From an uncultured Prevotellaceae bacterium (GTDB taxonomy: Bacteria > Bacteroidota > Bacteroidia > Bacteroidales > Bacteroidaceae): a stretch of 55,555 nucleotides of DNA. The notes under the pieces are model-generated. The model worked only from the letters and a program-made list of their open reading frames with translations. It was not told the DNA's origin and made no database searches. The position numbers and the translations under genes were made by a program. Below are positions 30,466-38,885 of the stretch, in pieces (the first letter of the stretch is position 1; the number at the start of each line of letters is the position of its first letter). The stretch is from NCBI GenBank assembly GCA_900313615.1, contig OMRP01000015.1:1-55555 (forward strand). Reading direction: 5' to 3'.

Positions 30466-31563
30466 TTAAAATGCCACTTGGAGTTGTGCCTGTAGCCAAT
30501 TATAATCATCTTGGAAATGACTGAGGACGCGCGTGTATTGCAGTTGGACTCGGCATTTTCGGTAGAACCAATATTGCAGGCCAGCCGTGAGTTGAGTCTG
30601 GTAGTAATCCATTTCCGGGTTTCGGTTGAAATAGTCAGCGGATGCCACCACATCGATACCTTTTCCAACAGGCACACAACCCGTGACATATCCGCCATTA
30701 CTGTTTACCTCTCCATCTTTGCCCCACATATATTCACCACGCACGCTAATGCCCCCCGATGTGGAGGCAGCGCCCGCCGCAGTTGGCATTTTCCATTCCG
30801 CTCCCACGCTTACGCGGTCGCGTGTGTAGTCATCGCCTTCCTGTACAGAAGGGTTCCACGCTGCCGTTCCCACGGCATGTCCCTTACCTTTCTGTCCCGA
30901 GCAGACGAAGCGCAGTCCGTCGATTGGCCGCACATCAATTTTGGCAATAAAATCTTTATTGTTGTTACCATCGCGCCGGTTGATGCCTTGTCCATTCATC
31001 ACCGCCAATTCGTAGAGCAGGTGGTTGTTGAATAGCGAACCATATACCATCAGTCCCAGATCGCGTCCGTAGTTGACCCCATTAAGTGGGTCAGGTCCCT
31101 CACCAGCGAGAAAGAGCGTTGCCTGCGAATAGACATCGATGAGTTCAAGCATGGTAGGCGACAGCGGGTTCTCCATGGAGAAACTATGTTTGAACTGTCC
31201 GATACGCACTGTCAGCGCATTGTCGCGCGTGAAGCGGTAGTCGGTGTAGTATTCCTGCACCACACTGGAGAAATCGTGCATAAAGAGGAACGACCATCTA
31301 TCGGTGATACGCGCCTTCGCCCATAGCAACGTCCGTTTGAGGTTGAAATCGTTGGTCTGTTTGCCATTGGCATCGTTCCAAGCATACCCAGCCTGTCCGT
31401 ATCCATGAAATTCCACACGGCTGGTGAGTTCCTTGAGCCAATCGATGTTACTTTTTTTCTCTTGCGCCATGCTTGTCAGTGAAACCATGACAGCCATGGC
31501 TACCACCAATGTCATGCTTTTTACCCGTTGTCTGTAAAGCGGGCGAGTAGGATTTCCATTCAT
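30466..31563 (-). CDS. OprP-like outer-membrane porin
   Basis: The protein has 365 residues. The start at 31563 gives a basic n-region (RPLYRQRVK) and hydrophobic core to MAQ; a start at 31515 would lack the basic residues. The body is a beta-barrel pattern with alternating aromatics: VEFHGYGQAGYAWND, RWSFLFMHDFS, VRIGQFKHSFSMENPLSP, LGLMVYGSLFNN, a final strand ending LQVAF. This pattern matches the phosphate-selective porin O/P family, which in Bacteroidetes is often not phosphate-specific. It sits upstream of the SSF symporter in a likely two-gene operon from the promoter at 31650-31657. Confidence 0.85.
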   Translation of the reverse strand: MNGNPTRPLYRQRVKSMTLVVAMAVMVSLTSMAQEKKSNIDWLKELTSRVEFHGYGQAGYAWNDANGKQTNDFNLKRTLLWAKARITDRWSFLFMHDFSSVVQEYYTDYRFTRDNALTVRIGQFKHSFSMENPLSPTMLELIDVYSQATLFLAGEGPDPLNGVNYGRDLGLMVYGSLFNNHLLYELAVMNGQGINRRDGNNNKDFIAKIDVRPIDGLRFVCSGQKGKGHAVGTAAWNPSVQEGDDYTRDRVSVGAEWKMPTAAGAASTSGGISVRGEYMWGKDGEVNSNGGYVTGCVPVGKGIDVVASADYFNRNPEMDYYQTQLTAGLQYWFYRKCRVQLQYTRVLSHFQDDYNWLQAQLQVAF

Positions 31564-31588
31564 AAGAACCTTTTAAAATCAAATTTGC

Positions 31589-31619
31589 CACCGCAGTTCC
31601 TCCTGCGGGGGAGGGAGTG
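31589..31619. repeat. GC-rich palindromic element in the porin leader
   Basis: CCGCAG TTCCTC CTGCGG, then GGGAGGG. It lies in the 5' leader of the porin gene and could form a hairpin in the mRNA. Confidence 0.5.
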
Positions 31620-31649
31620 TATGAAAAACTTCTTACCTTTTTGAGAATG

Positions 31650-31657
31650 CAAAGATA
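31650..31657 (-). promoter_or_regulatory. -7 box (TATCTTTG) of the porin-symporter operon
   Basis: An exact minus-strand match 87 nt upstream of the porin start. The stretch 31658-31820 between the two divergent promoters is AT-rich and shows no gene. Confidence 0.6.
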
Positions 31658-31820
31658 AGCACAAAATGTCAAAATTGCGCATTATATGGTATTTTTCTTT
31701 CATTTTATCGTGAAAATGAACGTTTTTGTAACATTCAGGCAAAACAGCGTGGCCGTTTTGACAGGTATCTCGCCACACCCCACTTATTGATTTATCTTTT
31801 CTCAATATTTTTTCGGGAAC

Positions 31821-31879
31821 CAATGATTCAAATAAAAAATGAAAAATCATTGTAATTATCAGAATTAGCACTATCTTTG
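31821..31879 (+). promoter_or_regulatory. Promoter of the caspase-like gene with overlapping inverted repeat
   Basis: TTG (31850-31852), 19 nt, TATCTTTG (31872-31879), then 30 nt to the ATG at 31910. The inverted repeat CAATGATT (31821-31828) / AATCATTG (31845-31852) overlaps the -33 element and could be an operator. Confidence 0.6.
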
Positions 31880-31909
31880 TATGTTGTAAAAACAAGCATT
31901 TCCCTTAAA

Positions 31910-33232
31910 ATGAAGAAATTTTGCCTTTCATTGTTATTTTTGCTGCTTGGCATAGTGGCCCAAGCACAGACATTTTATGAGATGTCGTTCGTTATGCCCA
32001 ACGATAATGAAACCTTTTTGGGATTGATTATCTACAACGACGAGAGCGATTGCAAAATGCGGTTGGTAAGTGCTCGTTCCGTCGCAGAGAACACTGTTTA
32101 CGAGGCCAATTACACTTGTCATGTTGAGGACAAACAAGACTCCGAGGATATAGGGGTGATGTATTATACACCTACGGAGGAAGGGATGCCCAGCCTAATT
32201 TGGTTCTGGCAGAAGAACGATCTCTCTGACCTTTCCGACACTCCTTTTATCGCTTTTGACCTCAACGACAGCGAATCCTGGTTTGCCGCCACCTCGTTCG
32301 AAGAAGTGAGTCTCGCCAATATGGACGAGGAATACGTCAGCCAATTCTATAGTGCCAACGAGCCAGAATACCAAATGTTGACGGGAGCTGCCGATGTGGT
32401 CAGGTCACAAGCTTCAACCCCTATGGTAATCGGTGGCAACGACTCCCCTTATGGCGGCAATGACTCCCCCACCCTGTCTGACCAAGCACCAGCCTTCCAC
32501 CTCATCATCGCTGCCAACACCATGGTGAGTGACATTGGTCCCGCCTGTCAAATTGATTTCAACAATGTAAGGAGCGAATTTGCCGGTGTTGCCAAATGCT
32601 TGGGCATGCGGCTCGACGAGGCCCTGATAGTCGGCAACAACTACAGCAAAGATGCCTTGTTCACGGCCATGAACAATCTCCATCCTGGGAGCGATGACGT
32701 GGTGATGTTTGTCTATACCGGTCATGGATTCCGTTTCAAGGACCAGGCCGACGCATACCCCAATATGGACCTCACCAGCACCGCTTATGAAGATGCCTTG
32801 GAGAACTATGTCTCATTGAGCGACGTGTTCAAAACCATCACAAGCAAAGGGGCCCGATTGAACATTGTATTGAGTGACTGCTGCAACAGCGAAGTAAATC
32901 TCACGCAGCCCATCATCAGCAGCAATTCCCTGTTCTCGCGATCGAACACGAGTTTCGACCGCAACAAGGTTCAACAACTATTCCTTCGGTCCCAAGGCAA
33001 CATCATCGCCACGGCCGCCAGTCCAGGAGAAGTGGCTTGGTGTGGTAGCAATGGCGGTTTCTTCTTGCTGAGTGTAATAGAAAGCCTTCGCAATCAAATC
33101 AGCGCGATGAGCAACACGCCCCCTTCTTGGGATGCCCTGATTAAAAATGCCATTGATGCCGCAGCCAAGAAGTCGGAGAACAGTGAAGGCTGCAAGAAAC
33201 AGAACGGAGTGAAATATGTTGAGATAAAGTGA
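31910..33232 (+). CDS. Secreted caspase-family (peptidase C14-like) protein
   Basis: The protein has 440 residues with signal peptide MKKFCLSLLFLLLGIVAQA. An N-terminal domain of about 130 residues (21-150) of unknown type is followed by a linker with the duplicated peptide GGNDSP (175-187). The caspase fold begins at FHLIIAANTM (about 197): catalytic His272 in MFVYTGHGFR and Cys325 in the DxC motif of NIVLSDCCNS (322-327), followed by TAASPGEVAWCG and a helix near the C-terminus. Both dyad residues are present, so it may be active as a peptidase. The signal peptide puts it outside the cytoplasm, unlike most bacterial metacaspases in immunity. The target is unknown. It is transcribed alone and ends at a strong terminator. 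Confidence 0.9.
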   Translation: MKKFCLSLLFLLLGIVAQAQTFYEMSFVMPNDNETFLGLIIYNDESDCKMRLVSARSVAENTVYEANYTCHVEDKQDSEDIGVMYYTPTEEGMPSLIWFWQKNDLSDLSDTPFIAFDLNDSESWFAATSFEEVSLANMDEEYVSQFYSANEPEYQMLTGAADVVRSQASTPMVIGGNDSPYGGNDSPTLSDQAPAFHLIIAANTMVSDIGPACQIDFNNVRSEFAGVAKCLGMRLDEALIVGNNYSKDALFTAMNNLHPGSDDVVMFVYTGHGFRFKDQADAYPNMDLTSTAYEDALENYVSLSDVFKTITSKGARLNIVLSDCCNSEVNLTQPIISSNSLFSRSNTSFDRNKVQQLFLRSQGNIIATAASPGEVAWCGSNGGFFLLSVIESLRNQISAMSNTPPSWDALIKNAIDAAAKKSENSEGCKKQNGVKYVEIK

Positions 33233-33303
33233 TGAAACCTTTCAAGGATTTCTTTCCTAGGTATTCTTCACCAGAAACAAATAAGATTAGCGGTAGCAAA
33301 AGC

Positions 33304-33332
33304 AAAGGGGCGACTTCACAGTCGCCCCTTTT
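33304..33332. terminator. Bidirectional terminator between caspase-like and susD genes
   Basis: AAAGGGGCGACT, loop TCAC, AGTCGCCCCTTT: a perfect 12-bp stem followed by a T-run, between convergent genes ending at 33232 and 33426. Confidence 0.92.
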
Positions 33333-33425
33333 CCTAAAAATCATTAACCTAAAAAACACTAATTCCTATATTGGATTTCGAATATTATTTTCTTTTTTTT
33401 ATTGTTCTATAGGTTAGGCATTTGA

Positions 33426-35375
33426 TCACCTATAACCCGGATTCTGGTATGCATCTTTCTCGGCTTCATCCATCTCCATACCTTCGAGCTGTCCCTGTGG
33501 AATAGGACGGAGGTAGTGTTCTGGTTTGATGGTACGTTCGAACGTCTTCAGGTCCTTATCAGTATAGCCTTCTCCTGCAATACGGTATGTGCCAGCACGT
33601 TCAGCCCATGTCTGCGTACGCACGAGGTCGTACCAACGGTAGCCCTCGCCCCAGAATTCACGACTGCGCTCATCGAGGATATAGTCGATGGTGATGGTGG
33701 CCGGAGTGGCGCTTGTCATGGCTGCACTATTGTCGATAGCCGTTTCATACTTCACATTGTCGTTTTGGTTAAAGGACATCTTACCAGCACGAGCACGGAG
33801 CACATTCACCATATCGCGAGCATCACTGTTCTTTCCAAGTTTCACGGCAGCCTCGGCAGCGATGAGATAGAACTCGGAGAATTTGGCGATATTCCATGGA
33901 CGCGGGCTACCACCGTTCACTTTGCTACCTAAACCACCATTGTTGTCAGTACGGTAGATACCGATTTTCCAGTTGATGGGGTACTTCTTGCGGCTGATAT
34001 GGTTAACGGCCACCACGAAGTCGGCACGACCGTCCATTTCACCAAAGCCCATTTTGCCATCGTTACCGGTATAATTGATGTTGCCATCTTCACTTTCTGG
34101 CACCCAACTGAAGTATACTCCATCAGGAAGCACCTGCATGCCATTTGCACCGAAAACGTAGGGTTCTTTGTTACCAGCCTTATGCCAGTTGGTGTGGTAG
34201 CGCAGGGTGAAAGTAGCGTCGTAGCGTGAATCGATTGCCTTGACGGCATCTTCCCACACACCACCTTCCATGAAGTTGTCGGCGATGGGAGCCATACGTG
34301 TCCAAGGACGTCCAAGAGCCTGAACGGCTTCACGCTGCACGGGATTGATGACTGCACCTGATGCGGCCTTAGCCGTCATCTCAGTGTAGTTCCAAGTCTC
34401 CATCCAGTAGGCGAAGTTTTCGGGCGAGCCGCCGCTACCCCAACCATATCCTGTTCCACCGTTACCATATTTCTCATTCTCATCGTGGTCGGCATAGAGC
34501 ATGATTTCGGCATTGCGGTCGTTGGTAGCCACATTCACATCATAGAACGTTTCCTGCAATTTATACGGTCCGGGGTTGTCGATAGCCGTCTTGGCCACTT
34601 GATAAGCCTGTTGGAAATACCATGTGGCATCATGTCCATCGAGGTCCTGACGAGCGCACTCCGGATAAGTAGGAATGCCCTTCGGATTCTCCAACCACCA
34701 TCCGAAAGTGAGGTAAGCCTTTGCCAAGAAGAGACGAGCAAGGTTCTTCGTAGCCGTGCCAGTGAGGCGCGGGTTGTCGGGCAGATTGTTCACCGCGTAG
34801 TTGAGGTCGCTAAAGATGGCTTGGTACACTTCAGGCACCGTGTTACGCACAGAAGTACGAACGGTAGAAGTATTGAACTTCAACGGTCCTGCACCCAGAT
34901 CGAGGGGTACACCACCAAATGTCTGCACGAGCATGAAGTAGTCGAAAGCACGGAAGAAATATGCCTCAGCAAGCACTTCCTCGCTCATACCAGCCGCAGA
35001 ACCATTTTCAATGATACCGCTAGCCGTATTGATGTTAGAGAAAGCGTTACCCCATAGTAGGTCGGAGCGGCTTGACGAAGCCGTAAGATTACCCACACCC
35101 GAGAGGTCAGCGTCCTTGAAGTTACCATCTGCCGACTGTGCCCATGTATACTCGTCGGTACCCGTCTCGCAGATATTGAGCCAATAGCCATTTCCATAGA
35201 AGTAGCGCAGGTGCGCATAGAGCGATGTCAGACCGCCCTCGATACCCATGTCGGTATTGAAAAACGAGGGGTCGAGATTGCTGCGTGGTTGTTCGTCGAG
35301 AATATCCGAGCACGAAGCCAACATACCTCCGAGGAGACACACAGCACCTATTTTCTTGAATATGTTCGTTTTCAT
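33426..35375 (-). CDS. susD-like: SusD-like glycan-binding outer-membrane lipoprotein
   Basis: The protein has 649 residues. The lipobox GGMLASC places acylated Cys22 after a signal peptide starting MKTNIFKKIG. SusD/RagB features: helical TPR scaffold (LAEAYFFRAFDYFMLVQTFGG, NLARLFLAKAYLTFGWW), the C-terminal ILDERSREFWGEGYRWYDLVR signature and PIPQGQLE near the end. It binds oligosaccharides at the cell surface and acts as a lid on the SusC barrel. It is 65 nt downstream of the SusC gene in the same operon. The length exceeds classic SusD (about 550), as often seen in xylan-type SusD proteins. Confidence 0.95.
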   Translation of the reverse strand: MKTNIFKKIGAVCLLGGMLASCSDILDEQPRSNLDPSFFNTDMGIEGGLTSLYAHLRYFYGNGYWLNICETGTDEYTWAQSADGNFKDADLSGVGNLTASSSRSDLLWGNAFSNINTASGIIENGSAAGMSEEVLAEAYFFRAFDYFMLVQTFGGVPLDLGAGPLKFNTSTVRTSVRNTVPEVYQAIFSDLNYAVNNLPDNPRLTGTATKNLARLFLAKAYLTFGWWLENPKGIPTYPECARQDLDGHDATWYFQQAYQVAKTAIDNPGPYKLQETFYDVNVATNDRNAEIMLYADHDENEKYGNGGTGYGWGSGGSPENFAYWMETWNYTEMTAKAASGAVINPVQREAVQALGRPWTRMAPIADNFMEGGVWEDAVKAIDSRYDATFTLRYHTNWHKAGNKEPYVFGANGMQVLPDGVYFSWVPESEDGNINYTGNDGKMGFGEMDGRADFVVAVNHISRKKYPINWKIGIYRTDNNGGLGSKVNGGSPRPWNIAKFSEFYLIAAEAAVKLGKNSDARDMVNVLRARAGKMSFNQNDNVKYETAIDNSAAMTSATPATITIDYILDERSREFWGEGYRWYDLVRTQTWAERAGTYRIAGEGYTDKDLKTFERTIKPEHYLRPIPQGQLEGMEMDEAEKDAYQNPGYR

Positions 35376-35440
35376 GATTTATTCAATGCTAAATGATTAA
35401 TTCTGTATCCTAACTGTTCTAATTGATTTATAATTCTGAA

Positions 35441-38400
35441 TTAGAACGTGATGTTGACACCAAAGAGGAAGTTACGCGTAGCCGGCGTATTGTAACCTAC
35501 GATAGGCATGCGGTGTGCTCCAAATTGATAAGCCACAGCCGTGTTCTCGGTAGCCCACGAGTTGGTCTCGGGATCAAGTCCACTCTCATTGTTGAACGGC
35601 GAGAAGAGTACGAACGGGTTCTGAACGGTAGCATAGAGACGCAGGCGGCTGATGCCGAGGTCACGCACGGCCTTGAGGTGCTCGAAATTGTAACCCAAGG
35701 TGATGGTGCGTATTTTCAGGTATCCAGCATTGAAGTAACCGAGTGTGCTACCATATTTGGGGTTATCACCACTTTGGATGCCACCTGGTTTCGGATATTT
35801 TGCACCTGTGTTGTCTTCAGTCCAGTAGTCCACATCGAGCTGTCCACGACGGCCTGTGAGCATGTTCAGATAACCGTTGGAAGAGTGGATTGCGGAGATG
35901 AGTTTGCCACCAATCTGGAATGCGCCAATCATGGTGAAGTCGAAGTGCTTGTACGACACTGTAGTGTTGAAACCACCCAGCAAATCGGGTTCCATATCCA
36001 TGATACGGCGGTCCTCCATACCAATAGCGCGTGTCGGTTTGCCATTTGCATCGAGTACATCGTCATTGTATTTCACCTTAATCATACCGAGGTTTCCACC
36101 TGGCTCGAGGATGTCGAGGTTGGTGATGGGATTGCCTTTTTCGTCGGTACCCACTTGGTACACATCTTCAGCGTTCCAAAGGCCATCATACTCAAAGTCG
36201 TAAATAACATCGATGGGATGACCTACGAACCAACGGTTAGCCTCGTCTTCTTCCTTACCAGAAGCCAGGGCTGTCAGTTTGTTGCGGTTGGCATAGAGGT
36301 TGATACCAGCATCCCAGTTCCATCCATTCTTGTTGTCGATAATTGTTCCGTTGAGCGTGAACTCCCAACCCTTGTTCTCAGTCTTACCGATGTTACCCGT
36401 GAAGCCACTCACACCTGAAGTGGAAGGCAATGACAGATTGAGCAGGATGTCGTTGGTCTTCTGAATATAATATTCGAAGGTACCAGAGAGACGTCCATGG
36501 AAGAGAGAGAAGTCAACACCGAAGTTCCATGTCTTGGAGTATTCCCATCCAAGTTCTGGGTTGGGAAGAGCGGTCACATAGTAACCCGGTTTGTAAGAAG
36601 AACCGAAGTTATAGTTACGAGTGGAAAGCGTACCCATGGTTGAATAAGGATTGATACTCTGGTTAGAGGTCTCACCGTAGCCAACACGCAGTTTCAGGTT
36701 GTCGAGCCAAGTAACGCCCTGCATGAACTCTTCACGCGACATGTTCCAACCCAGTGACACAGCGGGATAGGTATGCCATTTATGTCCTTCAGCCAAACGA
36801 GACGAAGCGTCAGCACGAACAGCCACGGAAGCCATGTATTTGTTGTCGTAAGAATACATCACACGACCCATCCACGACATCAGGCCACTCTGCCAGTAGT
36901 TGAAGTTTTGCAGTTTGGCTTCACCAGCAGCCTGGTCAAGTGCATAATACTGCATGAAGTCGCCTGGGATGTCCTGAGCACTGCCACCTATTCTTTCATA
37001 GGTTGTCTGTTCAGCTGAATACATACCCACGATATTGAGGTTATGCTTCTCAGCGAAGGTACGATCGAAGGTTACAATGTTTTCCACTGCCCAGTTGCGG
37101 GTCTGGTCGTCCGTTACACTTCCGCCGTTGACAGCGTTGGCATCTTTGTTGTTCACGCCAGTACCAGTGAAACTTCCACTTTTTGCCGAACGGAAGTTCA
37201 AACCGATATTGAGGCGATAGCTAAGTCCTTCCACCCACGGGCATTTCACTTCACCGAAAATGGTATTGTAAGAACCGATACCCTTGTTCTCATTGAGCCA
37301 TACATCTTCAAGGCTCTCCATGAGGTCGCGAGTCATCACGACTTGATCATCGGCAGGAAGTGAGATGTAACGTCTCAGATCACCATTCTCATCATAGGGA
37401 GAAGCAATAGGAGTCATAGCCAGCACATTGTACATGCCACTCACACCCTGAGTAATGCGGTAACTGTTATTGGTAGACAATCCGAAGTGGAAATACTTGC
37501 CAATGAACTGATCGAAGTTACCCCTGATGCTTACACGGTCGTAAGCCTGAGTGGGCACCACAGCCTCATCACGATAGTAACCAGCGCCGAAGCTGTAACT
37601 GCCACCATTGGTTCCTCCCGAGATGGTGAGGTCATGGTTGTGGCTGATACCGGTTTTGTAGAAGAGGTCCTGCCAGTCGGTATCAATATCATCACTCTCA
37701 GCAAGGGAGTTCTCATATTTTCCAGCATACTTACGGAATTTGGCGTAGGTAGGTCCGTCCATCATCGGGTATTTCTTGAATACCGTCTTGAAGCTCACGT
37801 AACCATTGTAACTCACCTTGGCAGGAGCGCCTTGGTAACCCTTGTTGGTAGTGATGATGATCACACCGTTGGCACCACGGGAACCGTAGATAGCGGTAGC
37901 GGAAGCATCCTTGAGGATGTCCATCGACTTGATGTCAGCAGGATTGATATCAGACAGCACACCCATGAAAGGTATACCATCGAGCACGATGAGCGGGTCG
38001 TTGCTGGCGCTAAGCGAGCGTTGACCACGGATACGGATTTGCATCTCAGCACCCGGTTGCGACGATGTCTGTGTCATGAGCACACCAGCCACACGACCTT
38101 GCAAGGCCTGTGCAGCGTTAGTAGCAGCCACCTGATTCAGTTTCTCACCGCCGATGTTGGCCACAGAACCCGTAACCGCTTCACGGCGTTGGGTACCGTA
38201 ACCGATGACCACCACCTCGTTAAGGTTGTTTCCCTCTTCCTCGAGGATGATACTAAGGTTGGAGCCAGCGCCCACAACCACTTCCTGCGACACATATCCA
38301 ACATAGGATACAACGAGAGTGGCACCTTGTGGGGCATCCAACTCGAAGCGTCCATCGAGGTCAGTCACAGCCCCGTTGGAAGTGCCTTTAACTTGAACAG

Positions 38401-38575
38401 TAGCACCGATGAGCGGTCCTTGCGAATCACCCACGTAGCCTGTCACTTTCTTGCTCTGCTGCACAGCCTCAGCCGACTGGTTGTCGGGAGCAGCCATAGC
38501 AGTCTGTGGGATGGCGAGCAGTCCGAAGAGCGAGCACAATCCCACGCAAACAGATTTTCCAAAGTTCACATGCAT
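35441..38575 (-). CDS. susC-like: SusC-like TonB-dependent oligosaccharide transporter
   Basis: The protein has 1044 residues: signal peptide to about residue 28 (AIPQTAMA), carboxypeptidase-regulatory-like domain (VTGYVGDSQGPLIGATVQVKG, about 43-120), TonB box region with NEVVVIGYGTQRRE, plug (ALQGRVAGV, LIVLDGIPF, DILKDASATAIYGSRGANGV), then a 22-strand barrel ending NFLFGVNITF. It imports oligosaccharides across the outer membrane with SusD and TonB energy. With GH8, GH43 and GH115 nearby, xylo-oligosaccharides are the likely cargo (inference). Its promoter box lies about 180 nt upstream, giving a long leader. Confidence 0.96.
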   Translation of the reverse strand: MHVNFGKSVCVGLCSLFGLLAIPQTAMAAPDNQSAEAVQQSKKVTGYVGDSQGPLIGATVQVKGTSNGAVTDLDGRFELDAPQGATLVVSYVGYVSQEVVVGAGSNLSIILEEEGNNLNEVVVIGYGTQRREAVTGSVANIGGEKLNQVAATNAAQALQGRVAGVLMTQTSSQPGAEMQIRIRGQRSLSASNDPLIVLDGIPFMGVLSDINPADIKSMDILKDASATAIYGSRGANGVIIITTNKGYQGAPAKVSYNGYVSFKTVFKKYPMMDGPTYAKFRKYAGKYENSLAESDDIDTDWQDLFYKTGISHNHDLTISGGTNGGSYSFGAGYYRDEAVVPTQAYDRVSIRGNFDQFIGKYFHFGLSTNNSYRITQGVSGMYNVLAMTPIASPYDENGDLRRYISLPADDQVVMTRDLMESLEDVWLNENKGIGSYNTIFGEVKCPWVEGLSYRLNIGLNFRSAKSGSFTGTGVNNKDANAVNGGSVTDDQTRNWAVENIVTFDRTFAEKHNLNIVGMYSAEQTTYERIGGSAQDIPGDFMQYYALDQAAGEAKLQNFNYWQSGLMSWMGRVMYSYDNKYMASVAVRADASSRLAEGHKWHTYPAVSLGWNMSREEFMQGVTWLDNLKLRVGYGETSNQSINPYSTMGTLSTRNYNFGSSYKPGYYVTALPNPELGWEYSKTWNFGVDFSLFHGRLSGTFEYYIQKTNDILLNLSLPSTSGVSGFTGNIGKTENKGWEFTLNGTIIDNKNGWNWDAGINLYANRNKLTALASGKEEDEANRWFVGHPIDVIYDFEYDGLWNAEDVYQVGTDEKGNPITNLDILEPGGNLGMIKVKYNDDVLDANGKPTRAIGMEDRRIMDMEPDLLGGFNTTVSYKHFDFTMIGAFQIGGKLISAIHSSNGYLNMLTGRRGQLDVDYWTEDNTGAKYPKPGGIQSGDNPKYGSTLGYFNAGYLKIRTITLGYNFEHLKAVRDLGISRLRLYATVQNPFVLFSPFNNESGLDPETNSWATENTAVAYQFGAHRMPIVGYNTPATRNFLFGVNITF

Positions 38576-38756
38576 AGCATTCTTTTTTTAAGTTGGTAAT
38601 ATATATAATTAGGTTATGTAATTGTTGAGTGTATTTACAGATTTGTCAAAATACAGGTTATTTGGTGTTGCAGATTTGTCTTATTTTTGTTTTTATTCTT
38701 TTCATTATTGTGCGCTGGCATTTGCCGAGTGCCAATAATTATCCTTATCGACGACA

Positions 38757-38764
38757 CAAAGGTA
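38757..38764 (-). promoter_or_regulatory. -7 box (TACCTTTG) of the susCD operon
   Basis: A minus-strand TAnnTTTG match about 180 nt upstream of the SusC start. The leader is AT-rich and shows no strong hairpin. Together with the terminator at 38825-38858 it accounts for the gap 38576-38885. Confidence 0.6.
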
Positions 38765-38824
38765 TACATAATTAAAAATCATTCCATTAACGTTTGTTCC
38801 AAGGGTTTTAGATTTTGTTTCATG

Positions 38825-38858
38825 CAAAAAAAAGGGCGAATTACGTAAATAATTCGCC
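38825..38858 (-). terminator. Terminator of hybrid sensor 2
   Basis: GGCGAATTA (38835-38843), loop CGTAAA, TAATTCGCC (38850-38858); on the minus strand a run of about nine T residues follows. Confidence 0.9.
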
Positions 38859-38885
38859 ACAATGGAACAACAAAAATAGATGTTT

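Noticed and set aside
31910-33232. Caspase-like gene as part of a phage-defence operon
   Set aside because: It has a signal peptide, stands alone between opposing genes, and has no effector, nucleotide-cyclase or gasdermin-like neighbour.
35423-38599. Rightward ORFs of 331 and 370 aa opposite the SusC gene
   Set aside because: Both are fully antisense to a convincing SusC gene, and the proteins have no recognisable features.
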